Shown one piece after another: positions 62,746 to 64,000 of a DNA stretch of 64,000 nt. Under the pieces are notes generated by a model. The model saw only the letters and a list, made by a program, of their open reading frames with translations, was not told the DNA's origin and did not search any database. The position numbers and the translations under genes were made by a program. The stretch covers positions 3,326,263 to 3,390,262 of the forward strand of contig NZ_LT840184.1 of the NCBI RefSeq assembly GCF_900177425.1. Direction: 5' to 3'. This DNA is from Paenibacillus uliginis N3/975 (GTDB lineage: Bacteria; Bacillota; Bacilli; Paenibacillales; Paenibacillaceae). Within the stretch, counting starts at the first letter, position 1. Every line of letters begins with the position of its first letter.

Positions 62746-63535
62746 TGATTGGTTTAACGAAGTTTTTGATGAGGCTTTTGAGCGTGCTGCTTCTCATTCC
62801 TCTACTCCTGATCATGACACCAAACGGGAATCTTGGCTACAGGTCAAGCAGCAGCTTGAGAGTAAATCTAGACGTAAACAACGCCGACGCAGATTTCAAA
62901 TGGCAGGGATTATTGCCGCTTCTATGGCTATTGGAGCAATTTTATTTTCTCCGCCAACGATTACTCAGGCCGTATCACCAATTTATCAGCAAATCAAGGA
63001 ATGGGGTGACGGTATCGTAACGATTATATCTGGTAAGGATGATTCGGTAACAGATACCGTGCCAAAGACGAGTCCACCACCTGGAAGGTCAGGAGAAATA
63101 TACGAAAATTTAGGCGAAGAGGTTTTGTGGAGCAGTTCTGCGGAAGACAATAATTTGACATTAGAAGAAGTTAAGTCAAGGTTAACGTTTACGTACTCGG
63201 ATTTCGAGTACATTCCTCAAGGATATAAGTTCCATGATGTACTTGTGGCTCCGATAAACGAAGAAGCATCGATTAATGACATTGCTATTCAATATGTGTC
63301 CGAGAGCGGCAAGATTCTGAACATTTCATATATCAATATAATTAACGGTCCCGTCTCAGTCAGCACCCTCAGCTCACCATCTTCTGAGAGTTTTCAGCTT
63401 AATTCAGGAACAGAAGCCTTATACACAAAAGGCATCGCCAGTTCTATACAATTTACACACAATGGTGTAATGATTCGAATCGTTGGTGAAATGAGCAAGG
63501 AAGAGCTGCTAAGAATGGCTAACAGCTTACCATAA
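62726..63535 (+). CDS. Membrane anti-sigma factor-like protein with DUF4367-type C-terminus
   Basis: 269 residues. A cytoplasmic N-terminus (about 1-58, with 'YDDWFNEVFDEAFERA'), one membrane helix (about 62-80, 'MAGIIAASMAIGAILF'), and an extracellular part ending in a DUF4367-like domain ('LTFTYSDFEYIPQGYKF', 'FTHNGVMIRIVGEMSKEELLRMANSL' in pieces). This layout is usual for regulators of ECF sigmas. GGGG precedes ATG 62726, 20 bp inside the sigma gene; an in-frame GTG lies at 62717. Confidence 0.87.
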   Translation: MNNEKYDDWFNEVFDEAFERAASHSSTPDHDTKRESWLQVKQQLESKSRRKQRRRRFQMAGIIAASMAIGAILFSPPTITQAVSPIYQQIKEWGDGIVTIISGKDDSVTDTVPKTSPPPGRSGEIYENLGEEVLWSSSAEDNNLTLEEVKSRLTFTYSDFEYIPQGYKFHDVLVAPINEEASINDIAIQYVSESGKILNISYINIINGPVSVSTLSSPSSESFQLNSGTEALYTKGIASSIQFTHNGVMIRIVGEMSKEELLRMANSLP

Positions 63536-63540
63536 TGATG

Positions 63541-63570
63541 AAGGGCGTACCCATTATCGGGTACGCCCTT
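63541..63570. terminator. Bidirectional terminator between convergent genes
   Basis: AAGGGCGTACCC (63541-63552) / GGGTACGCCCTT (63559-63570), perfect 12-bp stem with flanking T- and A-rich tracts. Confidence 0.93.
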
Positions 63571-63583
63571 TATTATAATTGAA

Positions 63584-64000
63584 TCAGTTCCCCATTAACA
63601 ATGATTCTGTATACATGACCTGCGTTTCAGTTTTGCCATTCACCGTAGCAAAATGTATCGTTTTTCCACGGTAATAATAACCTTCGATTGCACTAAAAGA
63701 CTTTGTCCCGTAATAACTGTTAGAATTTGTACTGCTACCGGAACTACTTGCGACTTCTACCCAGACGGAGCCCGTCCAGCGTTGAAGAAAAAAATCTACA
63801 CCAATCGAGTTTGCGGTCTGACTTGCGTATGTATTTCCTGATATATCCATTCCAGAACTAGTTTTTCGAATAGAAGATACCGCATCGATTAAATATGAAT
63901 TCATTGGATTTACGTTCATGATGTTCATCTCAACTGGAGGTGGAGTCGTTAATGCCCCGGCTATTTTGTCTTCTGTCGTATCAGCGGATGCGCCACCTGC
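63584..64000 (-). CDS. Secreted small protein, start outside window (partial)
   Basis: 138 residues are visible, entering from the right edge; the frame from 64000 is open. The first visible residues 'AGGASADTTED' look like the end of a signal peptide with cleavage after ASA. The rest is small, Ser/Thr-rich and beta-like ('DFFLQRWTGSVWVEVASSSG', 'GYYYRGKTIHFATVNGKTE' in pieces). This resembles DUF6147-type secreted proteins, from memory and with low certainty. Function unknown. Confidence 0.75.
   Translation of the reverse strand, partial: AGGASADTTEDKIAGALTTPPPVEMNIMNVNPMNSYLIDAVSSIRKTSSGMDISGNTYASQTANSIGVDFFLQRWTGSVWVEVASSSGSSTNSNSYYGTKSFSAIEGYYYRGKTIHFATVNGKTETQVMYTESLLMGN

Noticed and set aside
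1..64000. CRISPR array, prophage, insertion sequence or toxin-antitoxin locus
   Set aside because: No regular direct repeats with spacers, no integrase or transposase motifs and no recognisable toxin pair were seen. The only regular repeat is the spacer-less 75-bp array.

Overview
The window looks like a chromosomal segment of a spore-forming Gram-positive bacterium, most probably Paenibacillus or a close relative. The reasons are two complete Ger spore-germinant receptor operons, AGGAGG-type ribosome binding sites before nearly every gene, an LtaS lipoteichoic acid synthase, a QoxABCD quinol oxidase, a TmrB homologue, M29 aminopeptidases and short intergenic spacing with strong hairpin terminators. 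The genus is inferred from family content; no rRNA is present to fix it. I found no tRNA or rRNA gene, CRISPR array, intact insertion sequence or prophage.

Left part (1-14.2 kb): a Fur-type siderophore locus sits between two germinant-receptor operons that both read outward. gerA-gerB-gerC lies on the minus strand (4041 to 301) and gerB-gerA-gerC on the plus strand (10401 to 14175). The siderophore locus holds an AraC regulator fused to a binding-protein domain, a FhuB-like double permease, a lipoprotein receptor and an ATPase. It is bracketed by two almost identical copies of a 58-59 bp hairpin element, and the right copy abuts the decayed tail of an ABC exporter.

Middle part (14.2-38 kb): SRPBCC protein, a heterodimeric ABC exporter, acyl-CoA dehydrogenase-like protein, two cardiolipin synthase paralogues, an HD/DUF1835-like fusion protein, a decayed ABC transporter next to a 75-bp tandem repeat, a methyltransferase, a phosphodiesterase lipoprotein, Nudix, alpha/beta hydrolase, three GNATs, DinB, a manganese-type ABC importer with a MntR-like operator, a TmrB homologue with an altered P-loop, and a DUF2500-like protein.

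Right part (38-64 kb): the qoxABCD operon, convergent with a small membrane protein/histidine kinase/response regulator cluster. Beyond it are a Met-rich secreted protein and a cell-wall-binding-repeat lipoprotein, NrnB, an LRR-like protein, an SDR and an IsdG-like haem monooxygenase under a Fur-box promoter. Then come a membrane-anchored rhodanese lacking the usual cysteine under a CsoR/CstR-like operator, bioB with a BirA-like operator, LtaS, a sugar-nucleotide epimerase, an EamA transporter, KtrB, tandem M29 aminopeptidases, and an ECF sigma/anti-sigma pair. The window ends inside a secreted protein gene.

Metal homeostasis recurs: Fur-like sites at three places, MntR-like and CsoR-like operators at one each. 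No single locus is clearly a new system. The best leads are the rhodanese with its C-terminal CxxC and CsoR-like promoter, the repeat-bracketed siderophore cassette between two ger operons, the HD fusion protein, and the decaying region at 23.6-24.6 kb with its tandem repeat.
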